Shown here: positions 27,541-36,113 of the stretch, piece after piece
How positions within the stretch are numbered: the first letter of the stretch is position 1
How the letters are laid out: every line of letters begins with the position of its first letter
Notes under the pieces: model-generated
Told to the model about the DNA's origin: nothing
Databases searched by the model: none
Seen by the model: only the letters and a program-made list of their open reading frames with translations
Translations under genes and position numbers: made by a program
Assembly: GCF_000310245.1 (NCBI RefSeq)
Contig: NC_020505.1
Location: 1,460,001-1,524,000, forward strand
From: Candidatus Sulfuricurvum sp. RIFRC-1
Lineage (GTDB): Bacteria > Campylobacterota > Campylobacteria > Campylobacterales > Sulfurimonadaceae
Direction: 5' to 3'
DNA: 64,000 nt

Positions 27541-29717
27541 ACGACACCTCCTGAAAGTTTAGCGATTACCTGCTCTCGTGGGCCATCCAGATATACTTGC
27601 CCCTCGTTCATCACGATAATACGATCAACTAATGGGAGAATCGTATTTTTCTGTGTAATCAAAATAGCGGTTTTATCCTCCAAATAGCTTTTTAAATTCG
27701 CAATAAGACGATTTTCACTCAACTGATCCATCGCATTTGTCGGTTCATCCATAATAATAATCGGTGATTCAAACAACAATGCACGAGCGATACCGATACT
27801 TTGGCGCTGACCACCTGATAGGCCCATCCCTCTCTCACCAATTGGCATTTCATACCCTTTAGGGTGTTTACGGATAAATTCATCTGCACCCGAAATCACG
27901 GAAGCACGAATCATCTGCTCATCACTGGAGCGGGTTGAACGATATGCAATGTTGTCTTTGACAGATCCTTTGAACAGGGCAATATCTTGGGAAACATACG
28001 AAATATTTTTACGTAAATCCGCTGGATCAATCTGTTTAATATCAATACCATCCAGTAAGATAGACCCTTCATTTGGTTCATAAAGATGGAGTAACAATTT
28101 TGAAATTGTACTTTTCCCTGACCCGATACGACCGATGATTGCTACTTTTTCACCCGGCTTCACTGAAAATGAAATATTTTTTAATGCACTATGGGACGAT
28201 TCATCATACGCAAAACTGACGTTTTTAAATTCAATTTCCCCTTTAAGTTGGGGACGGGTAATGAATTTTTTCCCATGCGGGCGTTCGGATGGCTGAGAAA
28301 TAATTCCTTCAATTGCATCATACGCTGCTTTAGCATCCGAATAATTAGCGATCAATGCCGCTGCTTGCCCCATCGGAGCAACTGTGCGTCCGGCGATAAT
28401 AATAATAGCAATAAGACCACCCATTGTCAGTTCATGTTCACCAATGAGATAAACGCCGACAATAACCAATAAAACGGTAGTAAGCTGCGTTAAAAAACCG
28501 GTCACGGTAGAGATGGAAGTAGAAATCAAACGTGATTTCAAACTTCTTTGAGCAATCTCTCCGGTAGCCTCTTCCCATGCCCATTGTACTTGACCCGTAG
28601 CCCCTAATGTTTTTAGGGTTTCGATGTTTTGCAACGCTTCAATCAAAATGGAACTTTTGGCTGCGGAGGCTTTATGGGTCTCTTCAATGCTCTCACGCAG
28701 TGGATTACGCATAAAAATCGCGTATCCCAAAATAAGAAGCATCATCACGATTGGGACCACAACCATCCATCCGCCGATGTAGCCGATAACCAATAAGAAC
28801 AGTAGAGCAAACGGAAAATCAACCAATGCCGTCAAGGTAGCATTGGTCAAAAAAGAACGAATGGAGTCAAAATCTTTTAAATTACTCGCAAACGAACCGA
28901 CCGATTTCGGATGGGAGATCATTTTCAAATCGAGTACTTTTTCAAAAATAATTGACGACATAATAATGTCACTTTTTTTACCGGCACTCTCCAAAAGCAT
29001 TGCACGGGTAAATTTTAAAAACGTATCTAAAACATAAACGACCAACACTCCGATGGCAAAAACCCAAAGAGTTTCAGTCGCATTATTCGGAATAACACGG
29101 TCATACACACTCATTGTAAAGAGAGGACTTGCCAAGACAAAAAGATTGACCAAAACCGTCGCATAAATCACATCACGATAAATATTTTTGGAAAGTTTCA
29201 ACGTATCCCAAAACCAATGTTTATGCTTGACATTGAGGGTTAAAGAATCATCTTCGTTATAGACAAATGGCTTTTTGACGAGGAAGGCAAACCCTGTATA
29301 CTCTTCTTCGAGCATTTCCATAGGAATCGTCTCTTCGATAGCCTCTTCTGCCGGAAGAATAATTTTGCATTTTTTTCGATCGTGAGAAATAGAATCTAAA
29401 ATACACGCATGGGAATTTTCCAATAACAAAATCATTGGAAGCTGAAGAGCAGAAATATCAGAAATTTTGCGGTTGACCAAGGTACTTTTTAAACCGGCTC
29501 GGCTTGCGGCACGGGAAAACATACCTTTGGAAGATTTTAAACTAAAAAGACGAAGGGCTCCACCCCATGGTGCACTTGGCAAACCTGCCATGAGAGCTTC
29601 TGCGGTAAAAGGTTTATGATAAAGCTGCGTAAACAATACCAGACATTGCAACAATGGATCAACGCCGAATGCTGCCCCTTCCGGATCTGCAATCCGCCCT
29701 TCTATTTCCTCATTCAT
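27537..29717 (-). CDS. lapB: Type I secretion ABC transporter (LapB)
   Basis: 726 residues. An N-terminal C39-like domain (about 1-150, DPLLQCLVLFTQLYHKPFTA) lacks the protease DCG context, as in LapB/HlyB, and probably holds the unfolded substrate. A six-TM exporter domain (about 180-450) and an ABC ATPase follow, with GRIGSGKS at 529-536, LSGGQ at 633-637 and IIIMDE at 653-658. It exports RTX proteins across both membranes with LapC and TolC. It is 64 bases downstream of tolC/lapE and overlaps lapC by 4 bases. Confidence 0.95.
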   Translation of the reverse strand: MNEEIEGRIADPEGAAFGVDPLLQCLVLFTQLYHKPFTAEALMAGLPSAPWGGALRLFSLKSSKGMFSRAASRAGLKSTLVNRKISDISALQLPMILLLENSHACILDSISHDRKKCKIILPAEEAIEETIPMEMLEEEYTGFAFLVKKPFVYNEDDSLTLNVKHKHWFWDTLKLSKNIYRDVIYATVLVNLFVLASPLFTMSVYDRVIPNNATETLWVFAIGVLVVYVLDTFLKFTRAMLLESAGKKSDIIMSSIIFEKVLDLKMISHPKSVGSFASNLKDFDSIRSFLTNATLTALVDFPFALLFLLVIGYIGGWMVVVPIVMMLLILGYAIFMRNPLRESIEETHKASAAKSSILIEALQNIETLKTLGATGQVQWAWEEATGEIAQRSLKSRLISTSISTVTGFLTQLTTVLLVIVGVYLIGEHELTMGGLIAIIIIAGRTVAPMGQAAALIANYSDAKAAYDAIEGIISQPSERPHGKKFITRPQLKGEIEFKNVSFAYDESSHSALKNISFSVKPGEKVAIIGRIGSGKSTISKLLLHLYEPNEGSILLDGIDIKQIDPADLRKNISYVSQDIALFKGSVKDNIAYRSTRSSDEQMIRASVISGADEFIRKHPKGYEMPIGERGMGLSGGQRQSIGIARALLFESPIIIMDEPTNAMDQLSENRLIANLKSYLEDKTAILITQKNTILPLVDRIIVMNEGQVYLDGPREQVIAKLSGGVV

Positions 29718-29781
29718 TCACATTAACCTTAATATAAAAATATAACCACGCGCACGATAGCAAAATGATTACTAGAATTAT

Positions 29782-31197
29782 TCAATTATCTCGTTTGTAT
29801 TTGTCAATCTTACGATCCGCAAATATAAGATTTTCGATTTTATCATCGTTATCGAGATGATTATCCAATACGACCAATCCTACTTTTTGCGTATTGGCTT
29901 CGGCTTTTGAACCCAAAACATTTTGAACCATTGATCCCATCGCATCTAAAATACGATAATGGGCAAATAAAAGGTCATTTTCAGCACGTACGATTTGTGA
30001 TTGTGCCGCTACATGATCGTTTTGTGCAACCAACAGATCGAGTAAGGTTCGGCGACCCAAATCATACTCTTTTTGATAGAGTTCAAGGGTTTTAGCACTG
30101 GTCGCTTCGTAACGTTTCAGATGATCAAGCTGTTCTGTTAGATAATGACGTGCCGACCATGAAAGTTCACCCTGCTCATCCAGCTTTCGGACAGTTTCCC
30201 GCTTATTTTCAGACTCTTGATAAATTTTGCTCAGATTTTTCTGGATTTGAGACTCATCCGCACCACCGCGATAAAGATTGTATTTAAGCGTCAATCCAAA
30301 AGCACGGCGATCATCATTCCCCTCTAATCCACCTGCATCGTTTGCCCAACTTTGACGAGCATATGCATCAATCGTCGGATAATAATTTTTATACGACGCT
30401 TCACGCTGAGCACGAGATGCTTTGATATTATATTCACTAACCAATACTGATGGGTTGTGTGCACGTGCATACTCTTTCATATCACTGAGAGTTGAGGGCA
30501 TAGAACCTTGAAATTTGCCGTCTTGAAGCTCTTCAACTTTAACGGATCGGCCCAATACACGTTCCAAATTAAACAATGCATCATCCACATTATTTTTAGC
30601 CACGACATAATTAGACTTTGCCAAGGAGAGAGAAGTATCGGCTTTTTCCGATTCAGAACGAGTTGTCATCCCTGCTTCATAAAGCTTATTGACTTTTGTA
30701 TAGATATCAGTGTTAAAATCAACATTTGCTTTAGCGATACAGAGTAAATCACGTGCTTTTAACGCATTGATGTAGGTATTGGTAAAGTTATAAGCCGCAT
30801 CATTCGCATTTTCGATATAGTGGTTTGCCGCAGACAAAATACGTGCTTTGTTATAATCAGCTTCATACATCGTGCCAAAACCGTTGAAAAGATTTTGAGT
30901 CAGTTGCAATGAATGTTCATAGGTTGTTAAAGAACGACTTGCAAAGCCTGTACTCGGAGATTTGGTTCTCTCACGTGCAATTGAACCGGAATAATCGAGC
31001 GTCGGAAGGTATTGTGCTTCTGTTGTTCGTAAATCTTCAAGGGTTGCACGGTAGTTATGCAAACGTTCCAAGACAACCGGATGGGATGAGAGAACTTCAT
31101 CAACCCCTTCTTGCAATGTTAATGCATTTAAGGATGAGAATGCACACAACGATAACGTTACGGCTACTTTTGAAAAGGTATTATTGTGATACTTCAT
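29782..31197 (-). CDS. lapE: TolC-family outer membrane channel (LapE)
   Basis: A 471-residue TolC-type trimeric outer membrane protein with signal peptide (about 1-25, ending SSLNA). Two long coiled-coil repeats are of the OEP type (for example YNIKASRAQREASYKNYYPT and GRRTLLDLLVAQNDHVAAQS). Being the first gene of the adhesin export operon, it is most likely dedicated to this type I system. The 348-base spacer upstream has two inverted repeats and no gene. Confidence 0.93.
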   Translation of the reverse strand: MKYHNNTFSKVAVTLSLCAFSSLNALTLQEGVDEVLSSHPVVLERLHNYRATLEDLRTTEAQYLPTLDYSGSIARERTKSPSTGFASRSLTTYEHSLQLTQNLFNGFGTMYEADYNKARILSAANHYIENANDAAYNFTNTYINALKARDLLCIAKANVDFNTDIYTKVNKLYEAGMTTRSESEKADTSLSLAKSNYVVAKNNVDDALFNLERVLGRSVKVEELQDGKFQGSMPSTLSDMKEYARAHNPSVLVSEYNIKASRAQREASYKNYYPTIDAYARQSWANDAGGLEGNDDRRAFGLTLKYNLYRGGADESQIQKNLSKIYQESENKRETVRKLDEQGELSWSARHYLTEQLDHLKRYEATSAKTLELYQKEYDLGRRTLLDLLVAQNDHVAAQSQIVRAENDLLFAHYRILDAMGSMVQNVLGSKAEANTQKVGLVVLDNHLDNDDKIENLIFADRKIDKYKRDN

Positions 31198-31545
31198 AAC
31201 TTAGTAATCTCCACTACGATTGTTTAAAATAAGTTCATATTAAATCTCAATGATTAGAGTAGCAACTGATTCATGAAAAACCACTTAAAGAGTTATCTTC
31301 AATGTATACAAAACTCTGATTTTCATCGTCACGGTCAGAATTGTATACCTTACCTATCTCATTCACATCGCAAATTTAAAACAATATCCGTAAAACAGTT
31401 CCACATCCACTGTTTTCAAACTGTATATTATCACCTAAATGTGGTTCAAATGTCCTCAAAGCATATTTTTCAATATACAAAGCGAAATAAGAGTTAAAAG
31501 CCATTATACTGTACATATAAGTAAAAAATTTAAGAAAGGGATTTG
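31198..31545. other. Divergent intergenic region with two inverted repeats
   Basis: No gene is supported here. It separates tolC (minus) from a sensor kinase (plus). One inverted repeat has arms GTATACAAAACTCTGA (31304-31319) and TCAGAATTGTATAC (31335-31348). Another is AAAACAGT (31392-31399) / ACTGTTTT (31409-31416) with a 9-base spacer. A -10-like TATACT is at 31505-31510 for the kinase. These may be operators for either gene. Confidence 0.5.
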
Positions 31546-33978
31546 ATGCGGTTTATATTGCTCTTTCTTATCATTCTTTCCATTCCGCTTTGGTCACAAA
31601 GAAATCTCAATAAAGTCTCTATTCAACTGGATTGGAAATACCAATTTCAATTCGCAGGTTTTATAGCTGCCAAAGAGAAGGGATTTTACCGTGATGCCGG
31701 TTTAAATGTCGAATTGCGAGAATACCAACCTAATATTGATATTATTTCAGATGTATTGACACAAAAAGCAACGTATGGAACCTATAATTCCAGTATCGTT
31801 ATCGAAAATTCTCAGATAAAACCATTGGTATTACTGGCTACCTATTTTCAGCAATCTCCTCTCATTTTTGTTGCTAAAAAAGGGATAAAGCACCCCTCGG
31901 ATATCATAGGTAAAACCGTTATGGGGACCAAAGATGAGTTGAAGTACAGTAACCTAGCCCTTCTCTTCAATCATTTCGATATCTCCTCCAAAAATGCCCG
32001 TTTTGTCGATCATACTTTTAAGATCGATGACTTTATCCACGGGAAAGTGGATGTCATGAGCGCATTTCGCTCCAACCAGCTTTATCAGCTTGATAAAATC
32101 GGTATGCAATATGAGATAATCGATCCTACAGACTATGGTTTTGTTATGAGTGCCGTTAACCTTTTTACCTCACCTCAAGAAGCGGTTGCACACCCTGTTC
32201 AAACAGAGAAATTTATCAAAGCATCGAATGAGGGGTGGAAATATGCGCTAACCCACCAAGATGAAATCATCAGCCTCCTGATTGAAAAATATCATTGCGG
32301 GAAATCGCGTGAAGCCCTTCGTTTCGAAGCACAAGAGACCAAGAGGCTGATGATGACCGATTTTTATTCGATTGGTCAGACCAATGAAGAATTAGTCTTA
32401 CGTGCCTATAAGCAGTTGATGTATTCAGGAACTTTGAACTCAGAACAAAAACTGGGCAATTTTATGTTCAACGATATTCAATCAGCATTTAAAAACGGTA
32501 TCGATTTAACCCAAAAAGAAAAAGAGTATTTACTCCAAAAGAAAACTATCCGTGTCTGTGTTGATCCTTACTGGTTTCCGCTTGAAGCCGTAGAAGAAGG
32601 CAAGCATATCGGTATTGCTGCGGATGTGATGAAAGATTTTGAACATAAACTTCACATCCCTTTCGAGCTTGTCCCTGTAACATCATGGCAAGAGTCGATC
32701 AATCATGCCAAAAATCGTGAATGCGATATATTTTCTCTCGCTTCCAGCACACCGGATCGTCTGAAATACATGAACTTCACCTCTGCTTATATGACCCTTC
32801 CGATTGTGATGGTGACAACCTTGGATAAACTCTTTATTGATGAGATCGGAACACTCGAAGGAAAAAAACTGGGAGCGGTCAAAGGGTATGCCATTACAGA
32901 TAAACTCAAATCACTCTATCCGAATCTCACCATTGTTGAAGTAGCTTCCATGAAAGAGGGGCTCAAAAGAGTCGAAAGTGGAGAGCTATATGGGTATATC
33001 GATACCCTTAGCGTTGTATCAGCATCGATTCAAAAGGAATATAACGGCGTTTTAAAAGTATCTTCCAAACTCAATGAGGAAACTAACCTTGGAATAGGAA
33101 CCCGAAATGACGAACCGATACTGCATGATATTTTTGAGAAATTGGTACACAGTGTTAATGAACCGATGATGCAAATGATTTATAATCGATACACTGCAGT
33201 TGTACATGAAACCAATCGCTATTTTTGGCCGCTTCTTTATCTTCTTGTGGCAACGGGGGGATTAAGTATTATTGTCATGCTGTGGAACTGGCTGTTACAA
33301 AAAAAAGTCACTGAACACGTCACAAAAAACACTGAACAAGAGAAACTATTGTTTCAAAAAGCCAAACAGGCGGAACTGGGTAATATGATTGCCAATATAT
33401 CCCACCAATGGCGCGAACCGCTCTCAAAATTAAGTTCCATCAATCTACTTACCATGGCAAAACTCAAAGCAGCACAAAGTATTGATGAACCAACCCTCCT
33501 CAAACAATGCGATGAGATCGAAAAAACCATCGATTTTATGTCCCATACAATGCAAAGTTTCCTCGAATTTTACAAAAAGAACGATGTTTCCGCCCCTTTT
33601 AATCTGATGGAATCCATTCACGCTTCCCTCTTTATTATCGAAACGAAACTGTTGGATAACTTGATACAGATCACAATAGAAGGCGATGAGAATGTTGTGA
33701 TTTCAGGGATAAAGAATGAGTGGATGCAGGTTTGGCTTAATCTGATGAATAACGCCATCGAAGCATTAAAAACTCGGCAGGTACCAATTCCTTTAATCAC
33801 TATTCGAATTACCGATAACGAAATATTATTTTGTGATAATGGCGGAGGGATGGAGTTGAATACTTCTATGAATGGGTTAGGACTTCAAATGTGCTATGAA
33901 ATCACCTCAAAATATCATGCAAAACTGCTACTCGAAAACAACGATTCAGGATTATGTGCACGAATTATTTTAAGATAA
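31546..33978 (+). CDS. Sensor histidine kinase with two periplasmic binding domains (NMT1/THI5 + SBP3)
   Basis: About 810 residues. I prefer ATG 31546, after AAGAAAGGG, over the TTG one codon earlier. A signal sequence (1-18) precedes an NMT1/THI5-type binding domain (about 20-300, VSIQLDWKYQFQFAGFIAAK). A second, SBP_bac_3-type domain (about 325-550, IRVCVDPYWFPLEAV) follows, then a TM (about 565-585), a HisKA-like motif with H620 (ANISHQWREP), and HATPase boxes NLMNNAIEA, CDNGGGM and GLGLQM. The first domain in thiamine-precursor or sulfonate systems binds small organics. The actual ligand cannot be read. The probable partner is the response regulator coming in the opposite direction, 3 bases away. 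Confidence 0.9.
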   Translation: MRFILLFLIILSIPLWSQRNLNKVSIQLDWKYQFQFAGFIAAKEKGFYRDAGLNVELREYQPNIDIISDVLTQKATYGTYNSSIVIENSQIKPLVLLATYFQQSPLIFVAKKGIKHPSDIIGKTVMGTKDELKYSNLALLFNHFDISSKNARFVDHTFKIDDFIHGKVDVMSAFRSNQLYQLDKIGMQYEIIDPTDYGFVMSAVNLFTSPQEAVAHPVQTEKFIKASNEGWKYALTHQDEIISLLIEKYHCGKSREALRFEAQETKRLMMTDFYSIGQTNEELVLRAYKQLMYSGTLNSEQKLGNFMFNDIQSAFKNGIDLTQKEKEYLLQKKTIRVCVDPYWFPLEAVEEGKHIGIAADVMKDFEHKLHIPFELVPVTSWQESINHAKNRECDIFSLASSTPDRLKYMNFTSAYMTLPIVMVTTLDKLFIDEIGTLEGKKLGAVKGYAITDKLKSLYPNLTIVEVASMKEGLKRVESGELYGYIDTLSVVSASIQKEYNGVLKVSSKLNEETNLGIGTRNDEPILHDIFEKLVHSVNEPMMQMIYNRYTAVVHETNRYFWPLLYLLVATGGLSIIVMLWNWLLQKKVTEHVTKNTEQEKLLFQKAKQAELGNMIANISHQWREPLSKLSSINLLTMAKLKAAQSIDEPTLLKQCDEIEKTIDFMSHTMQSFLEFYKKNDVSAPFNLMESIHASLFIIETKLLDNLIQITIEGDENVVISGIKNEWMQVWLNLMNNAIEALKTRQVPIPLITIRITDNEILFCDNGGGMELNTSMNGLGLQMCYEITSKYHAKLLLENNDSGLCARIILR

Positions 33979-33981
33979 AAT

Positions 33982-34659
33982 TTACGTTTTAAGACGATAT
34001 CCGATATCGGGAATTGTAAAGACAAAATTTTTACCAAAACGGCGGCGGATTCGCAATATAAAATTGGTAATGGCCGAATTGGACATCTCATCAAACTGCC
34101 AAACTGATCCGTTAATCATCTCTTTAGTAATAAGACGGTCACGATTTTGGGAGAGAAGTTCCATGAAAAGAGCTTCTTTTTTATTAAGGGTATGGGTAAT
34201 ACCCTCTTTCTCCAAACATTTATTCTCAATGTTATAAAACCATCCCTCTTTTAACTCAATTTTTTCCATTTGGTGAATTTCAATCATCTCTAGACACTGC
34301 TTTAACACATTGATCAGCATCTCATATTTAATTGGTTTAAGCAGATAAGCTGTAAGTCCGAGGGGAATGGCACGAAACAAAAATTCTTCATCTTTATGCC
34401 CGCTAATAACAATTATCGGTATTTTGGTATTTTTCTTTCGAAAATCTCGTATAAAATCGAGCCCGTTTTCATTTTTAAGTTTAATATCGCAAATAATAAT
34501 ATCAATAAGATTAGAATCGAGAATTACATTGGCTTCCGATATGCTTTGTGCATGATAAACGTCTTGGACAAACACGTGCAATAGATCAATACTATTGGTG
34601 GCAAATTCAATATTATCTTCAAGAAAGAGGATCGCTTTATCTTTGAGACGTTCAAGCAT
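33982..34659 (-). CDS. OmpR-type response regulator
   Basis: A 225-residue two-domain regulator. The receiver has E14/D15, phospho-acceptor D58 (IIICDIKLKN), S86 (VISGHKD) and K108 (LLKPIK), so it is complete. The C-terminal winged helix (LNKKEALFMELLSQNRDRLI, ending in FTIPDIGYRLKT) is of the OmpR/PhoB type. The gene converges on the dual-binding-domain kinase and is likely its partner. Independent transcription of kinase and regulator is unusual for a pair. Confidence 0.9.
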   Translation of the reverse strand: MLERLKDKAILFLEDNIEFATNSIDLLHVFVQDVYHAQSISEANVILDSNLIDIIICDIKLKNENGLDFIRDFRKKNTKIPIIVISGHKDEEFLFRAIPLGLTAYLLKPIKYEMLINVLKQCLEMIEIHQMEKIELKEGWFYNIENKCLEKEGITHTLNKKEALFMELLSQNRDRLITKEMINGSVWQFDEMSNSAITNFILRIRRRFGKNFVFTIPDIGYRLKT

Positions 34660-34803
34660 CCCTTATCTCCGTTTTAATTTTAATTTACTGATTTTATCCC
34701 ATACGCATCGCAAGAATATCTCAAAATTGAAGGTTTTATTAGCACTTACCAAAATAAACTATTTTTACACCTATGTTTGCACTTTTGAACTACATTTGTA
34801 TGT

Positions 34804-34809
34804 TACAAT
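34804..34809 (+). promoter_or_regulatory. -10-like element (TACAAT) upstream of the OmpA gene
   Basis: TACAAT lies 37 bases before the ompA-like ATG at 34846 in an AT-rich 186-base spacer. The best TTG words upstream are not at 17-base spacing, so only the -10 is called. AAAGGAA serves as ribosome binding site. Confidence 0.35.
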
Positions 34810-34845
34810 ATTGGCAATTAAAAGTAAAAAGGAACTATTCCTCTA

Positions 34846-35496
34846 ATGAAAACTATACCTTCAAATTTGCAATCTTCAATAGCTCTAACAGCGTTATTGA
34901 TGGGATTTGCCGTTCATGCACAGGCGGCAGAGCAAAAAGTCTCTTATTTCGACGGTAAGGAAAATCGTACCATGTCGGTAGAGAGCGCAAATTTTGCTCC
35001 AACACACCCTGATTGCTGTTTAGAGAAAAAAACGCTTCCTGTTGCAGCGGCGGTTCCAGTTGTTAAAAGTGAAGGGGATGCAGATGGAGACGGTGTCGTT
35101 GATTCAAAAGATCAATGTCCTGATACCCCAAAAGGATATCAAGTTGATATCCAAGGGTGTCCAAAAAGTGTCACGCTACACCTGAACTTTGCATTTGCCT
35201 CCAACCTAATCCCTACGTCTGCCGCTCAAGATGTTATTGATCTCACAAATTTTATGAAAAACAATCCCGCTTCAAATATTACGATTGTAGGACATACTGA
35301 TATTATCGGAAATGATGAACGAAATCAGCCCCGTTCCGAAGCTCGCGCACGTGCATTAGGTGATAAATTGATCGTAAACGGTATCGATGCCAATCGTATC
35401 AAAACCTCGGGTAAAGGATCGCATGAACCGATCGCTACCAATGATACCGATGCAGGCCGTGCACAAAACCGCCGTATCGAAGTCGAAATTCGTTAA
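34846..35496 (+). CDS. OmpA-family outer membrane/peptidoglycan-binding protein
   Basis: 216 residues. A signal peptide (about 1-27, ending HAQA) precedes a short region with two adjacent Cys (DCCLEKK). One thrombospondin-3-like calcium repeat follows (DADGDGVVDSKDQCPDTPKG). The C-terminal OmpA domain (LNFAFASNLIPTSAAQDVI, IVGHTDIIGNDERN and NRRIEVEIR) binds peptidoglycan. There is no N-terminal beta barrel, so it is probably a soluble or lipid-free periplasmic anchor. The gene stands alone with its own terminator. Confidence 0.92.
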   Translation: MKTIPSNLQSSIALTALLMGFAVHAQAAEQKVSYFDGKENRTMSVESANFAPTHPDCCLEKKTLPVAAAVPVVKSEGDADGDGVVDSKDQCPDTPKGYQVDIQGCPKSVTLHLNFAFASNLIPTSAAQDVIDLTNFMKNNPASNITIVGHTDIIGNDERNQPRSEARARALGDKLIVNGIDANRIKTSGKGSHEPIATNDTDAGRAQNRRIEVEIR

Positions 35497-35510
35497 TTTA
35501 TCTGCCTCAT

Positions 35511-35531
35511 AATTTCCCTTGATGGGAAATT
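35511..35531. terminator. Bidirectional hairpin between ompA-like and HIT genes
   Basis: AATTTCCC / GGGAAATT form an 8-base stem with a TTGAT loop, followed by a T-containing stretch (TACTCTTTAAAA). It lies between convergent genes and overlaps the HIT stop. Confidence 0.6.
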
Positions 35532-36027
35532 ACTCTTTAAAATAGTTTTCTGATACTTCTTTTAATCGTTGATAAATTTTCTCAAAATCGGTCGAATAAA
35601 CTCGTGTTTCGGCTATTGAGGTGATAAAGTTTGTGTCTTTCTCCCACCTCGGAACCAAATGCAGATGGATATGTTCAGCAATCCCTGCTCCCCCTGCACT
35701 CCCTAAATTCATCCCGATATTGACACCGTGTGAGCCAAAGCTCTCTTTGAGCATTTTTACACCGCGCTGCGCCAAAGCGGTGATATGCAGCCATACTTTT
35801 GGCTCAAGTGCTTCTAGGGAATCGGTATGATGATGGGGGATAATCATAAAATGGCCGGGGGTATAAGGGTAGCGGTTCATGACGATAAAACAGTGCTCAT
35901 CCCGATAAAGAACATGAAGCGATTCATCATGGTCTGCATGTGTGCTGATATGACAAAATACACACCCTTCACTCTTTTCACCCGTTACATATTCGTCGCG
36001 CCAAGGGGCATATAAAATATTGTCCAT
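35530..36027 (-). CDS. HIT family hydrolase
   Basis: A 165-residue histidine triad protein. Members hydrolyse nucleoside phosphoramidates or dinucleotides such as Ap4A. The triad HIHLH is at 119-123 (AEHIHLHLVP). A zinc-type C22/C25 (GCVFCHI) is at the N terminus, as in Fhit/GalT-like branches. The family's PGHFMIIPHHH motif is present. The actual nucleotide substrate is unknown. It is monocistronic, with the 26-base repeats immediately upstream. Confidence 0.92.
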   Translation of the reverse strand: MDNILYAPWRDEYVTGEKSEGCVFCHISTHADHDESLHVLYRDEHCFIVMNRYPYTPGHFMIIPHHHTDSLEALEPKVWLHITALAQRGVKMLKESFGSHGVNIGMNLGSAGGAGIAEHIHLHLVPRWEKDTNFITSIAETRVYSTDFEKIYQRLKEVSENYFKE

Positions 36028-36043
36028 ACTAGACCTTTTAAGT

Positions 36044-36106
36044 CCGTTCGCCCTGAGCCTGTCGAAGGGTAGCTAACCCGTGGTTCGACAAGCTCACCAC
36101 GAACGG
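36044..36106. repeat. Inverted pair of the 26-base dispersed repeat (copies 2 and 3)
   Basis: Copy 2 (36044-36069) is identical to 12929-12954. Copy 3 (36081-36106) is the inverse with the variable triplets changed (CCGTTCGTGG and GTCGAACCA on the reverse strand). The pair can form a long hairpin with an 11-base loop. It lies between HIT and murF, both on the minus strand. Confidence 0.88.
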
Positions 36107-36113
36107 AAGTGGT

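Noticed and set aside
31273-31497. 74-codon plus-strand ORF between tolC and the sensor kinase
   Set aside because: No ribosome binding site, His/Ser/Gln-rich composition without a recognisable fold, and it contains the inverted repeats.
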